A stretch of 64,000 nt of DNA from an uncultured Bacteroidota bacterium (GTDB taxonomy: Bacteria > Bacteroidota > Bacteroidia > Chitinophagales > Chitinophagaceae), in assembly GCA_903906365.1 (NCBI GenBank), contig CAIVKC010000064.1, forward strand, positions 1-64,000, in the 5' to 3' direction. The position numbers were made by a program, and so were the translations under genes. The notes beneath the pieces are model-generated. The model had not been told where the DNA came from. It saw nothing but the letters and a program-made list of their open reading frames with translations, and did no database searches. Positions within the stretch are counted from its first letter, which is position 1. Each line of letters begins with the position of its first letter. This document shows positions 44,098-53,233 of this stretch, one piece after another.

Positions 44098-44658
44098 TTA
44101 GAGTCCTTCGAGGGTACTACGTTTTTTATCGCGGATTTTTTTAAAGCAGGATGGGGTTAATCCGGTTACTTTCTTGAACTGGTTGGACAGGTGGGGCAGG
44201 CTGCTATATCCCATTTTCCAGGCGATCTCCGATATATTCAGTTCATTATAACCCAGTAATTCTTTGACTCTTTCAATTTTATGAACGATCAGGAAATGCT
44301 CGATGGTGACGCCCTGGGTTTCAGAAAACAGGTTGGATAGATAGGTATAGTTGTGTTGGAGCTTTTCGCTCAGGTAATCGGAAAAATTAATTTCCAGCGG
44401 TTCTTCAAAGTAATGAACAAGCTCCACGATGGTGCTTTTGATCTTTTCAATCAGGATGCTTTTGCTATCGCCCATCAGCTCTATGCCGGATTTTTTCAAA
44501 GAGCTATTTAAGGCTTCCCAGGTCTGTGGGGAAATATCTTCTTCAATATCTGCTTCTCCCAGTTCCACATACCGGTAATGTAACCCCATGCTGGTTAATT
44601 CCGATTTGACGAGCATTTTGCAGCGGAGGCTAACCATAGACTTCAGGAAGAGTTTCAT
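44098..44658 (-). CDS. AraC-family transcriptional regulator with HMA-like N-terminus
   Basis: 186 residues from the ATG at 44658 (MKLFLKSMVSLRCKMLVKSELTSMG split around the Cys), chosen because the conserved N-domain starts there; the frame runs up to 44730. The first 70 residues resemble the HMA-like domain that precedes AraC HTH motifs in many Bacteroidota regulators, whose usual CxxC is here SxxC, so metal binding is doubtful. The C-terminal HTH (about 105-182) reads FSDYLSEKLQHNYTYLSNLF, then ISEIAWKMGYSSLPHLSNQF and KKVTGLTPSCFKK. It should bind DNA as an activator. The regulated genes are unknown. Confidence 0.9.
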   Translation of the reverse strand: MKLFLKSMVSLRCKMLVKSELTSMGLHYRYVELGEADIEEDISPQTWEALNSSLKKSGIELMGDSKSILIEKIKSTIVELVHYFEEPLEINFSDYLSEKLQHNYTYLSNLFSETQGVTIEHFLIVHKIERVKELLGYNELNISEIAWKMGYSSLPHLSNQFKKVTGLTPSCFKKIRDKKRSTLEGL

Positions 44659-45528
44659 AATCGTTATTTTAACTGCCTTTTCTTTCATCCAACTGATAAG
44701 GTAAACGTCATGCCTTGTAATGTGTGACATTAAACACTTTAGGCAGACCCAATAGCGTTTCCCATGGTTTTATTCCATTAGTCAAGGGCCTGTACCAGGG
44801 GCACTGGTCGGTGGCAGGTGTTTTAACAAACAGGCCGAAGGGGAGAAATACAAATGATCTGCGTTTTATAATACCCTCGATGACCTACATCAAGCCAGCT
44901 AAATAGGGAGTTTGCAAGGGCCGTGCCGGGATTAACCCGCTCGAGGACCCTGCGCCAGACACCCGGGGAGTGAAACGGGGCAGCCAGCATATGGCAGGCC
45001 AACCCAGGGGACAGGAAGCCATCAGTTCACCTGCCCATTCGAAGGTTGTTTTTGGGGTGATCGGTCAGGGGGGCAACGAAACGCCCGTATAATCAGGATC
45101 CTGAAAAAAAAGCGGCCCTTCAAAGCTGCTCCAGGGAAATCCCATGTGGTAAGAATATCCTTGGGGTTGCCAACAGGGGAATATATTGCCCGGTTTCATC
45201 TGCCCGGGGATAACCAGGTGGGGAAGTCTGTGCATACCGGATGATAAAAGCCATCAGTGGCAAAGCCAGCGCGCTTTTTGATTTAGGAGCGAAGGGCCCT
45301 GGGCAACTGTCCGAAATAGCCTCCTGCAGGCGGAATTTCAGCCGGAATCCATCGCGGGCCGACCAGTGCCGGTACCGTCCCGAAACGGTACTTTTCGAGG
45401 GGCAGGGGAAAACCTCCCACCAGGCAAGCAACAAACAGATCCGGCTGATCAGGTCCGTTTTAAGGGCCCGACAAACGGGAAATCACCATTATCCAACAGG
45501 CAACATCAAAGCCTTCAAAGCTATCGTC
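44659..45528. other. 870-bp intergenic region without a convincing gene
   Basis: Open frames here are short and lack family features. No clear hairpin, promoter or repeat was seen. It separates the divergent AraC gene and the small membrane-protein gene. Confidence 0.4.
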
Positions 45529-45810
45529 ATGAAATTCATTTATTATTCGCTTGGTGTCCTGCTGGTCATCGCCTGGGGAGCAGGATGCCTAAAGTATCCC
45601 CACCACAAGGAGGTGCATCTGCTGCTCGCTATGGCGCTGCTGACCGGCTCAGTCCTTTCCTACCGGAAAAAACCGGTTGTATTGCAGGATCCGAAGCAAG
45701 CGACCCAACAAGGGACTCCCGGCGAGCAAAGGGCAGACTATGGCGCAGCGCGGGAAGAATTATACCAGTCAGCGGGCAGCAATGAATCAACCCGGGCTTT
45801 GCTTTCTTAG
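45529..45810 (+). CDS. small two-TM membrane protein
   Basis: 93 residues from the ATG at 45529; the frame runs up to 45241 but this start places a TM helix at once (MKFIYYSLGVLLVIAWGAGC, about 5-20) and a second at about 28-43 (EVHLLLAMALLTGSVLSY). The layout resembles the short lmo0937/DUF5670-type membrane proteins, two helices and a basic tail, but the match is loose. The C-terminal 50 residues are polar and low in conservation signals. A terminator-like hairpin follows about 150 bp downstream. Coding status is moderately supported only. Confidence 0.5.
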   Translation: MKFIYYSLGVLLVIAWGAGCLKYPHHKEVHLLLAMALLTGSVLSYRKKPVVLQDPKQATQQGTPGEQRADYGAAREELYQSAGSNESTRALLS

Positions 45811-45962
45811 CTCGGCTTCCGGGAAGAAAGCCTCCCTGAATCCAAGACTTCCATCATGCACCAAGTGCCCAATCAGCGGCTTGTTGCCCGCCTGAAGCGT
45901 TTATCCTGCAGGTAACGGCGCTCCGTATGCGTTTATCGTTTGATTGGAAAATATATTATTCC

Positions 45963-46015
45963 CCGCTGCAGGGGTTTTATGCCTTACATAAATCCCCCTG
46001 CGGGAGTAGTTTTTG
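45963..46015 (+). terminator. long hairpin with U-tract
   Basis: Imperfect stem of about 15 pairs: CCCGCTGCAGGGG and TTTATG on the left pair with CATAAA and CCCCTGCGGG on the right around a CCTTA loop, with bulges. It is followed after GAGTAG by five T (46010-46014). Suitable as a plus-strand intrinsic terminator. Confidence 0.6.
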
Positions 46016-46082
46016 TACTTTTCACCCTGCACATAATTGTTGGTTTAGCCTGGATAAAAAGGGACCAATCTTGGCGGAGATA

Positions 46083-46107
46083 GGCTTACGCATTTTTTCA
46101 GTAAGCC
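46083..46107 (+). repeat. hairpin GGCTTAC/GTAAGCC
   Basis: Perfect 7-bp arms (46083-46089 and 46101-46107) around an 11-nt loop containing TTTTTT, followed by ATTTT. Possibly a second terminator. Confidence 0.5.
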
Positions 46108-46118
46108 ATTTTGGGTTT

Positions 46119-46144
46119 ACGGCCTGTTGATATCAACAGGCCGT
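46119..46144. repeat. perfect 26-bp palindrome
   Basis: Two 13-nt halves, ACGGCCTGTTGAT and its exact reverse complement, with no spacer. It can be a cruciform or operator on DNA or a hairpin in RNA; the plus strand continues with TTC only, so it is not a classical terminator. Confidence 0.6.
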
Positions 46145-46338
46145 TTCAACATGAAAACCATGCTCATTTTGCAGGACTGTTATCACCCTCCCCCGGCCGG
46201 ACGCCTGCCCTTGGCTGCCCAAACCCAGGGCTTCCATGTAAGGAAATAATATTAACTTGGCAGGGAGACCATCTGGGCTCGTTCCACCTCAAAAAAACAA
46301 GGGTTTGCTGCGCACGGCCGGCCCGTCAAAGACGCATT

Positions 46339-46749
46339 ATGAATTTAGTGATCAACAAACTCCAGCATGTGGGTATTCCGGTTACGGACCTGGACATTTC
46401 TGAAGCCTTCTACCGCTCTCTGGGATTCAGCCTGGTGATGGATGAGGGATTTGAATTCGAAGGCAGCCAGGGCAGGTGCCGCATGATGCAGCTCCATGAC
46501 ATCCTCATCGAGCTCTACCAGATGCCCGAACCGCAGTTAAGTGAGATCCGCACCCGAAGCGACGGGCAAATCGACCACATCGCTTTTGACGTGAGTGATA
46601 TTGAACAAACCTATGGGGCACTGAAGGCGGCTTCCTTTACCATCCTGCAGGAAGCGCCCGTGTTCCTTCCCTTCTGGAAAAACGGCTGCCGTTTTTTCCA
46701 CATCCTGGGGCCCGACCGGGAAAGGATCGAATTTAACCAGGTGCTGTGA
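46339..46749 (+). CDS. VOC/glyoxalase-fold protein
   Basis: 136 residues from the ATG at 46339 (MNLVINKLQHVGIPV); the frame runs to 46111 but the first beta-alpha unit starts here. The vicinal oxygen chelate fold has its four metal ligands visible: His in LQHVGIPVTDLD, Glu in IELYQMP, His in IDHIAFDVSD and Glu in ERIEFNQVL. Two paired beta-alpha-beta-beta-beta modules span the length. Members include glyoxalase I, dioxygenases and epimerases, so the reaction is unknown. The HAD phosphatase gene follows 80 bp downstream on the same strand. Confidence 0.88.
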   Translation: MNLVINKLQHVGIPVTDLDISEAFYRSLGFSLVMDEGFEFEGSQGRCRMMQLHDILIELYQMPEPQLSEIRTRSDGQIDHIAFDVSDIEQTYGALKAASFTILQEAPVFLPFWKNGCRFFHILGPDRERIEFNQVL

Positions 46750-46829
46750 AGCAGTTGAAATAAAATAGCTGGGGCCGGACGGTAAAGGGCCTTTAAGAAA
46801 TGAAACGAATTTTTCATACTTGCTGAACC

Positions 46830-47660
46830 ATGGATACCCTGATTTTTATAGACATGGACGGGACCCTCCTCAATGAGGCCCACCAGATATTGCCAGGTTC
46901 TCAGGCTGCCATCCGCAGGATCACGGCCATGGGTGGGATCCGGGTAATCCTTTCCAGCGCGCGCCCTCCACGAGCCATGGAGAAATACCATGTCCAGCTT
47001 GGTTTGCGGTCTCCCCTTATTTGTTACAACGGGGCCCTTATTCTGCATGGAGACTACCCGGAAAGATTTGATATTTTGCGCAGTGCTGCCATTGCGCCCG
47101 GTTATCTGGATACCATAACGGAACAGGCAGCCCAATATGGATTGACCGCCAGCTACTACCATTTGAACGACTGGTATGTTCATACCCATGACCAGTGGAT
47201 ACTCCAGGAAGAAGTGATTACGGGTACAAAAGCAACCTTACAGGAAAAATCATGGCTGGGCAGTCTTTGGCCGGAACTGGACGGGCCCAATAAAATCCTG
47301 CTCATGGGCAAGCCATCTGATATAACGGCTGCCGAGATGGAATTAAAGGGACGCTGGGGGAAGGACCTCAGTATCTATAAGTCAAAGGACACCTACCTGG
47401 AAATTATGAATCCGTCGGCTTCCAAAAAAACGGCCATGGAATGGCTGCAGCATCAATACGGACTCTCCCCATCGAACCTCATAGCCATAGGCGACCATTT
47501 TAACGATGTGGAGATGCTCCGCTATGCGGGGCTGGGCATCGCCATGGGCAATGCCCCTGAGGCTGTCAAAGCCCAGGCAGATTTTGTGACCCTGGACCAT
47601 AATGCGGAAGGAATTGCCTTTGCCCTGGATAAGTTCTTTCCCGGGTCAGCCCTGCCATAA
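46830..47660 (+). CDS. Cof-type HAD-IIB phosphatase
   Basis: 276 residues. Motif I FIDMDGTLLNE has the DxD pair (Asp8, Asp10); motif II Ser in VILSSARPP; Lys in MNPSASKKTAM; motif IV GDHFNDVEMLRYAGLGIAMGNA with the Mg-binding Asp residues. The inserted C2-type cap occupies about 85-190. These Cof/YbiV proteins hydrolyse sugar phosphates and cofactors such as FMN or HMP-PP. Preceded by the VOC gene 80 bp upstream; followed by a terminator hairpin before the convergent fructan operon. Confidence 0.92.
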   Translation: MDTLIFIDMDGTLLNEAHQILPGSQAAIRRITAMGGIRVILSSARPPRAMEKYHVQLGLRSPLICYNGALILHGDYPERFDILRSAAIAPGYLDTITEQAAQYGLTASYYHLNDWYVHTHDQWILQEEVITGTKATLQEKSWLGSLWPELDGPNKILLMGKPSDITAAEMELKGRWGKDLSIYKSKDTYLEIMNPSASKKTAMEWLQHQYGLSPSNLIAIGDHFNDVEMLRYAGLGIAMGNAPEAVKAQADFVTLDHNAEGIAFALDKFFPGSALP

Positions 47661-47718
47661 CCTCTTAACAGTGCGGTCTGCTGAGATGATCCTCCCTCCT
47701 GCCGGTCAGGCAGGTACG

Positions 47719-47756
47719 AAACGAGCCCCGACGGTTCTAACCGCCGGGGCTCGTTT
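47719..47756. terminator. strong hairpin between convergent operons
   Basis: Stem AAACGAGCCCCG (47719-47730) with CGGGGCTCGTTT (47745-47756), extended by CGGT/ACCG around a TCTA loop. The A and T ends are short, so it may serve either strand as a bidirectional terminator. Confidence 0.7.
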
Positions 47757-47859
47757 ACTAGCGTTATACCTGTTGATAAGATAATTAGAAACCGATGGGC
47801 ATGGTTAAGCAAGATCTGGCTGTCCATATTTGTTTGCATACACACCGCTACCACCTCCA

Positions 47860-49386
47860 TCAGGGATTGGAAACCTGCGCATCGGTATTGCTGATGAAGG
47901 CCACTCTTTTAGAGTCCGGAGACCAAGAGGGCACATTGATGGAACCCTGCCCCCCGTAAAAATAAGCGATCACTTTGGGGGTTCCTCCCGCCGCCGGCAT
48001 CAGCCGCAGGTAGACATGTTTGTAGGGAGGGTGAATACCCGGTTCCACTTCCGTAGTCAAAAATGACAGAAATACGATCCACTTGCCATCGGGAGAAATA
48101 TGGGCAAACCAGTTATTGAGATCATCATTGGTGACCTGCTCCTGGTCGGAGCCATCGGGCTTCATGCGCCAGATCTGCATCAATCCGGAGCGCACCGAAT
48201 TAAAATAGATATACCTGCCGTCGGGTGAATATTCGGGGCCGTCGTCGAGGCCCTTGGCGGTGGTAAGGCGCTGTTCGGGGCCGCCGGAGGCAGGGATCCG
48301 GTAAACATCATAGTCCCCATTTCGCTGGGCGCAGTATACCAGGGAGAGGCCATCAGGTGACCAGCCGTGCAAATAGGAAGGTCCCGCGGGAGTGACCTGC
48401 CGGGGCAGGCCCCCGGTCACCGGCACAGTATAGATGATGGATCCGCCCAGGTCCCTACGGGTGCTGCTCAGGCCGAGCATCCTGCCGTCAAAAGATATAA
48501 CATGGTCATTGTTATTGCTTTTTACTTCCCCGGTATTGATCAGCGTGCGCAGCCGGCTTTGAAGATCGAACCGGTAGATCAACCCGTCTGAACCATTGAA
48601 AATAATGGATCGGCCGTCGCTGGTCCAGTTGGGTCCCTGGATGGAAAGGGGTGCTGTATAGACCGTCTCCCTATGGCCGCTGGCAATATCGAGCAGTTCC
48701 AGGTTACTTCCCAGGGTCATCTGCGTGGTCTGGTCGGCCACGCCTTTAAAGGGAATGGTGATATTCACGTTGGAGAAGACCCCTGTTTCCAACACGTCGG
48801 CATTGTGGCTGCCTACAAAAAGCCCGACATAGACTTCCTCTCCCAGGTCCAGGCTGGCCAGGGTGTCCGTCTCAAAGACCTCACCGTAGCGGGCGGCGCG
48901 CATGATATACTGGTTACCCCGTCTTTCCAGCTGCAGGATATCGGCCTTGGTCATTTTGAGTTTGTGTTCTTCGGTCTGCGCCCCCTGCGAGCGGCGGAAC
49001 TGCAGGGAGGTCAGCCCGTCGCCATGCTCTACGGCATTGACATGCGGGGAATTCCCCTCCAGGCTCTTTCTCACCATCCAACCCACTTTGCGGTGGTAAC
49101 CCACCCAGCTGCCCAAAAATTCTGCGCGGGCCGAAACGATGAAATCCCCCTTTATTTTCTTCCACACATACTGAAATTCATCGTGATCCGCCCAGACATT
49201 GTATCCTGCCCCGGAGATCACGTACTGGCCTGTGGCGGCAATGAAAGTCGCGGAGCCCGGTTTGACGCCCTGTCCTACATCGCAATGATTTTCAAAGAGG
49301 CCTACCGGCTGCTGTGAAAATAAGGCCGTCTGCAGCAGCAGCAGCAGGGCAAGGAGCCCTGAGGAAGGAAGGATTTTTTTTATCAT
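47860..49386 (-). CDS. secreted TolB-like beta-propeller, copy B, last gene of fructan operon
   Basis: 508 residues with a signal peptide (SGLLALLLLLQTALFSQ). The architecture matches copy A at 19613: a DUF1349-like sandwich (GLFENHCDVGQGVKPG, GDFIVSARAEF, GWMVRKSLEG) then TolB PD40 blades (NWTSDGRSIIFN, SFDGRMLGLSST, GPEYSPDGRYIYFN, HISPDGKWIVFLSF, PSWSPDSKRVAFIS). Its start lies 5 bp after the thioredoxin-like gene stop, so it is translated from the end of the fructan operon. No catalytic residues are evident. A role at the cell surface, perhaps binding carbohydrate, is inferred from context. Confidence 0.88.
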   Translation of the reverse strand: MIKKILPSSGLLALLLLLQTALFSQQPVGLFENHCDVGQGVKPGSATFIAATGQYVISGAGYNVWADHDEFQYVWKKIKGDFIVSARAEFLGSWVGYHRKVGWMVRKSLEGNSPHVNAVEHGDGLTSLQFRRSQGAQTEEHKLKMTKADILQLERRGNQYIMRAARYGEVFETDTLASLDLGEEVYVGLFVGSHNADVLETGVFSNVNITIPFKGVADQTTQMTLGSNLELLDIASGHRETVYTAPLSIQGPNWTSDGRSIIFNGSDGLIYRFDLQSRLRTLINTGEVKSNNNDHVISFDGRMLGLSSTRRDLGGSIIYTVPVTGGLPRQVTPAGPSYLHGWSPDGLSLVYCAQRNGDYDVYRIPASGGPEQRLTTAKGLDDGPEYSPDGRYIYFNSVRSGLMQIWRMKPDGSDQEQVTNDDLNNWFAHISPDGKWIVFLSFLTTEVEPGIHPPYKHVYLRLMPAAGGTPKVIAYFYGGQGSINVPSWSPDSKRVAFISNTDAQVSNP

Positions 49387-49391
49387 GGTGT

Positions 49392-49889
49392 TTACTTTTT
49401 GAATTTTTTGAGCTGATTGGAAAATCGGAACATGCTTTCCTCGTTGTCTTCATAGTCAAGCAGTTCATGGGTAACCGAATACAGGAACATCGCCGGATAA
49501 CGCCTGGGCTTAAACTGGGTGATGAAATTGTTGTTGACATCCTGCAGGAGGGTGACATTTTTTTTTGTGGCAAGTCCCGGACCGAATTTGGACATGAAGG
49601 CGCTAATCCGGTCCTTATCGGAGAGGGTGATCAGATAGATGGCCACAGACTGGTAATCCCGGTAATTTTTGGCCAGGTTCGTCATGGCATGCTGGCAGTG
49701 GTCGCAGTCGGTGTCAAAGAAAAAAAAGAAAAGAGGCTGCCCCTTGGGCAAATTACCGGGGGTAAAAAGGGTCTTATCCATCCGGAAGAAATGAAAATCG
49801 GGCAGCTTGGGTGAAGGCACCTGGGCAGACAGTTCCACAGTGAGGGCCAGGTACATGACCAGGGTAATCAGCCTGTTTCTAAAAGCCAT
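49392..49889 (-). CDS. secreted thioredoxin-like protein of fructan operon
   Basis: 165 residues from the ATG at 49889 (MAFRNRLITLVMYLALTV signal-like start); the frame extends to 49925. The thioredoxin-fold part has FFFFFDTDCDHCQHAM with C62 and C65 (CDHC motif) and YPAMFLYSVTHE with the cis-Pro. This CXXC variant resembles TlpA-type or DsbC-like redox proteins. Only 5 bp separate it from the TolB-like gene and 125 bp from the GH32 gene, all minus strand. Periplasmic disulfide handling for exported enzymes is a plausible but unproven role. Confidence 0.87.
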   Translation of the reverse strand: MAFRNRLITLVMYLALTVELSAQVPSPKLPDFHFFRMDKTLFTPGNLPKGQPLFFFFFDTDCDHCQHAMTNLAKNYRDYQSVAIYLITLSDKDRISAFMSKFGPGLATKKNVTLLQDVNNNFITQFKPRRYPAMFLYSVTHELLDYEDNEESMFRFSNQLKKFKK

Positions 49890-50014
49890 AGGAGGTTCGT
49901 TTTTTATTAGATTCGTGCCATTCAAATAGTTGGGGAGCGTGGAAACGCCCCCCGCTTAAACCATTGATTCAACCGGGTTGAATCATTTTTTGCTAAAAAA
50001 AGTTATCCCGGGGG

Positions 50015-51598
50015 CTATTTCATATTAGCCACTGCCTGGGCATGCGCTTGTTTTTTACCGATCCCGGAAAGGTCCCAGTACTTCAGGGAACGGATCACCG
50101 TTTTTCCCCCTTCCGAAAACACCGAAAGGCCCGTAGCCTTCCTGTCCGGGTAGATATAGGTGGTCAGTACCCTAGTGCCCCCGTCTGCAAATATTTCCAG
50201 CGAGGATTTGTCCAATAGTATTTCCAGTCTCAGGTGACCGCCCGGGGCTTCCACTGCCACCACCTGCCGGTTTGTTACATCCTCCTGCCTGCCTGCGCCG
50301 GCCCGGCCACCCTGCTCCACGAAGAGTTCGCCCCTGGCGGCGTCATAGCCAATCGTGGTTTCTGAGAGGGGCTTGCCATGACTGTCCTGCAACCGGGCGA
50401 GGTGAAAACCGGCGACCGAAGAAGGGCCCGCCTGCAGGTCTGCCTGAATCCACCAGGCATTGCCAGCGGCCCGGTGGCCGGAATCCAGGATCAGTTCATG
50501 TCCTTTCTCCACAGACCCGTTTTCTTTGGTAAAGGGGGCTGCCCCACTAAGCCCGTCGAGCTGGCTTTCCACCAGGGCAGCGGGCGTTTGCACCAGCCTG
50601 TATCCGGCGGGTGTTGGCTTTATGGAAAGATCCCGAGGAATGGACATCTGCCCCGTCCAGGGGAAAGTGGGGCGGTTGCCCGGGATCATCCAGCCGATGA
50701 AGGTGTTTTTTCCCGGGGGAAGGTCATTCCAGGGAATGGCCGCATAAAAGCTGTTTCCCTCATCGACCAGCAGGGTCGTATCAATGGGGTTATCATTGAT
50801 GAACTGTTTTCCGTCAAAATCACCTACAAAATATTGCATGAGGGGTTTTGGGCCGCCGCCATAGGAGGCCATCAGCACCCATTTGGTCTTTCCATGGCCG
50901 CCGGTGACAGGCAACTCTTGCAGCGAAGGGCACTCCCAGATGCCGGTTCGAAGACCGGCGGGCCCAAATTCGCTCAAACGTTCCCAATCCTTCAGGTTGG
51001 GGGAACTGTAAAACAGGATGGTGTTTTCTTTGGGTGAGGCCACCACCATCAGCCATTTTTTCAATGCAGCGTTCCAGCGAACCGAAGGGTCGCGAAAATC
51101 TTTTTTCTGCAGGTCTATGACGGGATTTTTTTCATAATTGGTAAAGCTCATGCCCCCGTCGTTGCTGTAGGCGATGAACTGCGATTCCTTTTGCAGGTTG
51201 GGCTGGTCAGCCGTATAGATCGCTACCAGGCAGCCTCCTTTCTTACAGAACCCGCTGGTGTTGTCGCGGTCCCAGACCGCACTGCCGGAAAAAATCCAGG
51301 TGGTGTCCCGGTCGATTTTTTCCGGGATGGCGATGGGCAGGTGCTTCCAGTGCACCAGGTCTGTGCTGGTGGCATGTCCCCAGCTCATATGACCCCAATG
51401 GTTCTCAAAGGGGTTTTGCTGATTAAAAAGATGGTACTTCCCATGTAAAAACAGCAGCCCGTTGGGGTCGTTGGTCCAGTTTGAAACCGGGGTGAAATGA
51501 TAGAGGGGCCTCCACTGCTCGGTGGACACCTGCTTTTCCTGGGCAAAGCCGGCACCTGCGGGGAAAAGACAAACAAGGCAATACAGCAGTCGTTTCAT
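50015..51598 (-). CDS. GH32 fructan hydrolase, copy 1
   Basis: 527 residues with a signal peptide (MKRLLYCLVCLFPAGAGFAQ). The five-bladed GH32 propeller has nucleophile Asp44 (WTNDPNG), transition-state Asp170 (FRDPSV) and acid/base Glu222 (WECPSL). A C-terminal beta-sandwich follows (SLEIFADGGTRVLTTYIYP). The family hydrolyses levan, inulin or sucrose-type beta-fructosides; exo or endo action is not decided by these motifs. It is preceded 30 bp upstream by the other GH32 gene and followed by the thioredoxin-like gene. Confidence 0.96.
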   Translation of the reverse strand: MKRLLYCLVCLFPAGAGFAQEKQVSTEQWRPLYHFTPVSNWTNDPNGLLFLHGKYHLFNQQNPFENHWGHMSWGHATSTDLVHWKHLPIAIPEKIDRDTTWIFSGSAVWDRDNTSGFCKKGGCLVAIYTADQPNLQKESQFIAYSNDGGMSFTNYEKNPVIDLQKKDFRDPSVRWNAALKKWLMVVASPKENTILFYSSPNLKDWERLSEFGPAGLRTGIWECPSLQELPVTGGHGKTKWVLMASYGGGPKPLMQYFVGDFDGKQFINDNPIDTTLLVDEGNSFYAAIPWNDLPPGKNTFIGWMIPGNRPTFPWTGQMSIPRDLSIKPTPAGYRLVQTPAALVESQLDGLSGAAPFTKENGSVEKGHELILDSGHRAAGNAWWIQADLQAGPSSVAGFHLARLQDSHGKPLSETTIGYDAARGELFVEQGGRAGAGRQEDVTNRQVVAVEAPGGHLRLEILLDKSSLEIFADGGTRVLTTYIYPDRKATGLSVFSEGGKTVIRSLKYWDLSGIGKKQAHAQAVANMK

Positions 51599-51628
51599 AT
51601 GCTTGTTAATTTTGTTAAAGGATGCATG

Positions 51629-53143
51629 CTATTTCCAGATGCCTTTATAGGGTCGGAACTCCACTTTGTTGAAATTCATCCGGGCCTCCGAACGCAGGGC
51701 GATCTTATCAAGGGGCTCCCTGGGGAAGAACGTTTCGGTCATCACAGTAAGTCCGTCATCGGCAAAGAGCTCCACGGAAGCCACGTCGATGAACAGTGTG
51801 AGTCGCAGGTTCGCCGATTCAGATAGCCGCGGTGCAAAATGCCGGGCCGCGAAGTCCGGCTGGAAATCCACTTTGCCCGAATGGGTCCGGTCTATATAAT
51901 ATCTGTGAGCCGCTGACTGGTAGCCAATCACGACGCTGTCTCCGGCTGGACTCGTAAGGGTCACCGAAAAATCACGCAGGCTGTCCAGGCCCAGGTCCAG
52001 CCGGGCAGGCAGCCGGATGCCGGTGAGTTCGGCGTATTGGGCCCGGGTGGCCATCTCCGTTAGCTCGCCCAGGGGATCGAGGGCCTGTCCACTGAGTTCA
52101 GCCACGGGCTGGCTTGCAAGGAGCAGTTCCTCCCGGGTGTGCATCAGTTTCAGCTCGCGGGGCAGGGTCATCGCACTTCTCCAACGGAGGGTGGGGACCT
52201 GGTTGGCATAGAGCCAGTTGGTCATCCAACCGATCAGGATGCGGCGGTTGCCGGTATTGGAAAAAGTGACGCCCGCATATTCATCGGGGCCATAATCCAG
52301 CCATTTGGTGCGGGTACTGAAGGGCGTGAACTGGTGGCCGTCAAAATCGCCGGTAAAATACTGGGTGGACGATCCCTTGTTGGGCCCGCCCGGGTTGAGA
52401 TTGACCAGCAGTACCCATACCGTCCGGTTGCCGTCGGGCAGGGAAAACAGGTCGGGGCATTCCCAAACACCGCCATGGGCGCCCAGTCCGCTGCCGAATT
52501 CACTCTCTTTTTTCCAGTGCTTCAGGTCGGGTGAGGAATAGAAGGTCACCCTGTCTTTGGTAGCCAGGGTCATGATCCAGCGCCGGCCTGCTTCATACCA
52601 CATGACTTTGGGGTCGCGGAAATCAGAGATCCCCGGGTTATCCAGCACCGGGTTACCGGGATATTTGACCCAGGTCTGTCCCCTGTCCAGGCTGTAGGCG
52701 ATGCTTTGCTTTTCCCGGTCCCGGTCCTGGGTGGCTTTGGGATTGTGGGAGGTATAAATGGCTACCATGGGCGGATGGGCGAGGCTCCCCAGGCCGGAGG
52801 AGTTGGTCTGATCGATCACCGCGCTGCCGGAGAAAATATATCCCAGGCTGTCCGGGTACAGGGCGATAGGCTGCTGCTCCCAGTGCACGAGATCGCGGCT
52901 GGTGGCATGTCCCCAGTGCATCGGTCCCCAGGTAGTGCTGTAAGGATGGTATTGAAAGAACAGGTGATAGGTGCCCTGGAAATAGACCATCCCGTTGGGA
53001 TCGTTGATCCAGTGTTCCTGCGGGGAAAAATGCAGCTGCGGGCGGTATGGTTCGTGGTAGATGGTTTCCTGGGCGCCTGAGTGCAAAGCAAAGAGCTCAC
53101 AAAAGAGCATTGCGGCGACAAAAGGGATGCTGCTGCTTTTCAT
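51629..53143 (-). CDS. GH32 fructan hydrolase, copy 2
   Basis: 504 residues with a signal peptide (FVAAMLFCELFALHSGAQ). Catalytic motifs: Asp48 (WINDPNG), Asp177 (FRDPKV), Glu228 (WECPDL), and the C-terminal sandwich motif SVELFADDGLTVMTETFFP. It is distinct from copy 1 (different loop around the acid/base, FGSGLGAHGGVWECP), suggesting complementary bond or chain-end specificity. Located between SusD (90 bp upstream) and GH32 copy 1 (30 bp downstream) in the fructan operon. Confidence 0.96.
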   Translation of the reverse strand: MKSSSIPFVAAMLFCELFALHSGAQETIYHEPYRPQLHFSPQEHWINDPNGMVYFQGTYHLFFQYHPYSTTWGPMHWGHATSRDLVHWEQQPIALYPDSLGYIFSGSAVIDQTNSSGLGSLAHPPMVAIYTSHNPKATQDRDREKQSIAYSLDRGQTWVKYPGNPVLDNPGISDFRDPKVMWYEAGRRWIMTLATKDRVTFYSSPDLKHWKKESEFGSGLGAHGGVWECPDLFSLPDGNRTVWVLLVNLNPGGPNKGSSTQYFTGDFDGHQFTPFSTRTKWLDYGPDEYAGVTFSNTGNRRILIGWMTNWLYANQVPTLRWRSAMTLPRELKLMHTREELLLASQPVAELSGQALDPLGELTEMATRAQYAELTGIRLPARLDLGLDSLRDFSVTLTSPAGDSVVIGYQSAAHRYYIDRTHSGKVDFQPDFAARHFAPRLSESANLRLTLFIDVASVELFADDGLTVMTETFFPREPLDKIALRSEARMNFNKVEFRPYKGIWK

Positions 53144-53233
53144 CTGTCAAGTTTTTTTTCAGTGGAAAGATAGGAAGGCAGGATCGCTGCCTTCCTATCA
53201 CAATATAAATGAATCAGCAGAGTTCCCAAGCTG

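Larger units (their letters stand above)
45811..46338. other. 528-bp region with three consecutive hairpins
   Basis: No gene is evident. Three inverted-repeat structures, listed separately, lie within 180 bp between the small membrane-protein gene and the VOC gene. Confidence 0.5.

Noticed and set aside
45120-45434. 104-codon minus-strand frame in the gap after the AraC gene
   Set aside because: No family features, no conserved pattern and a composition typical of random open frames here.
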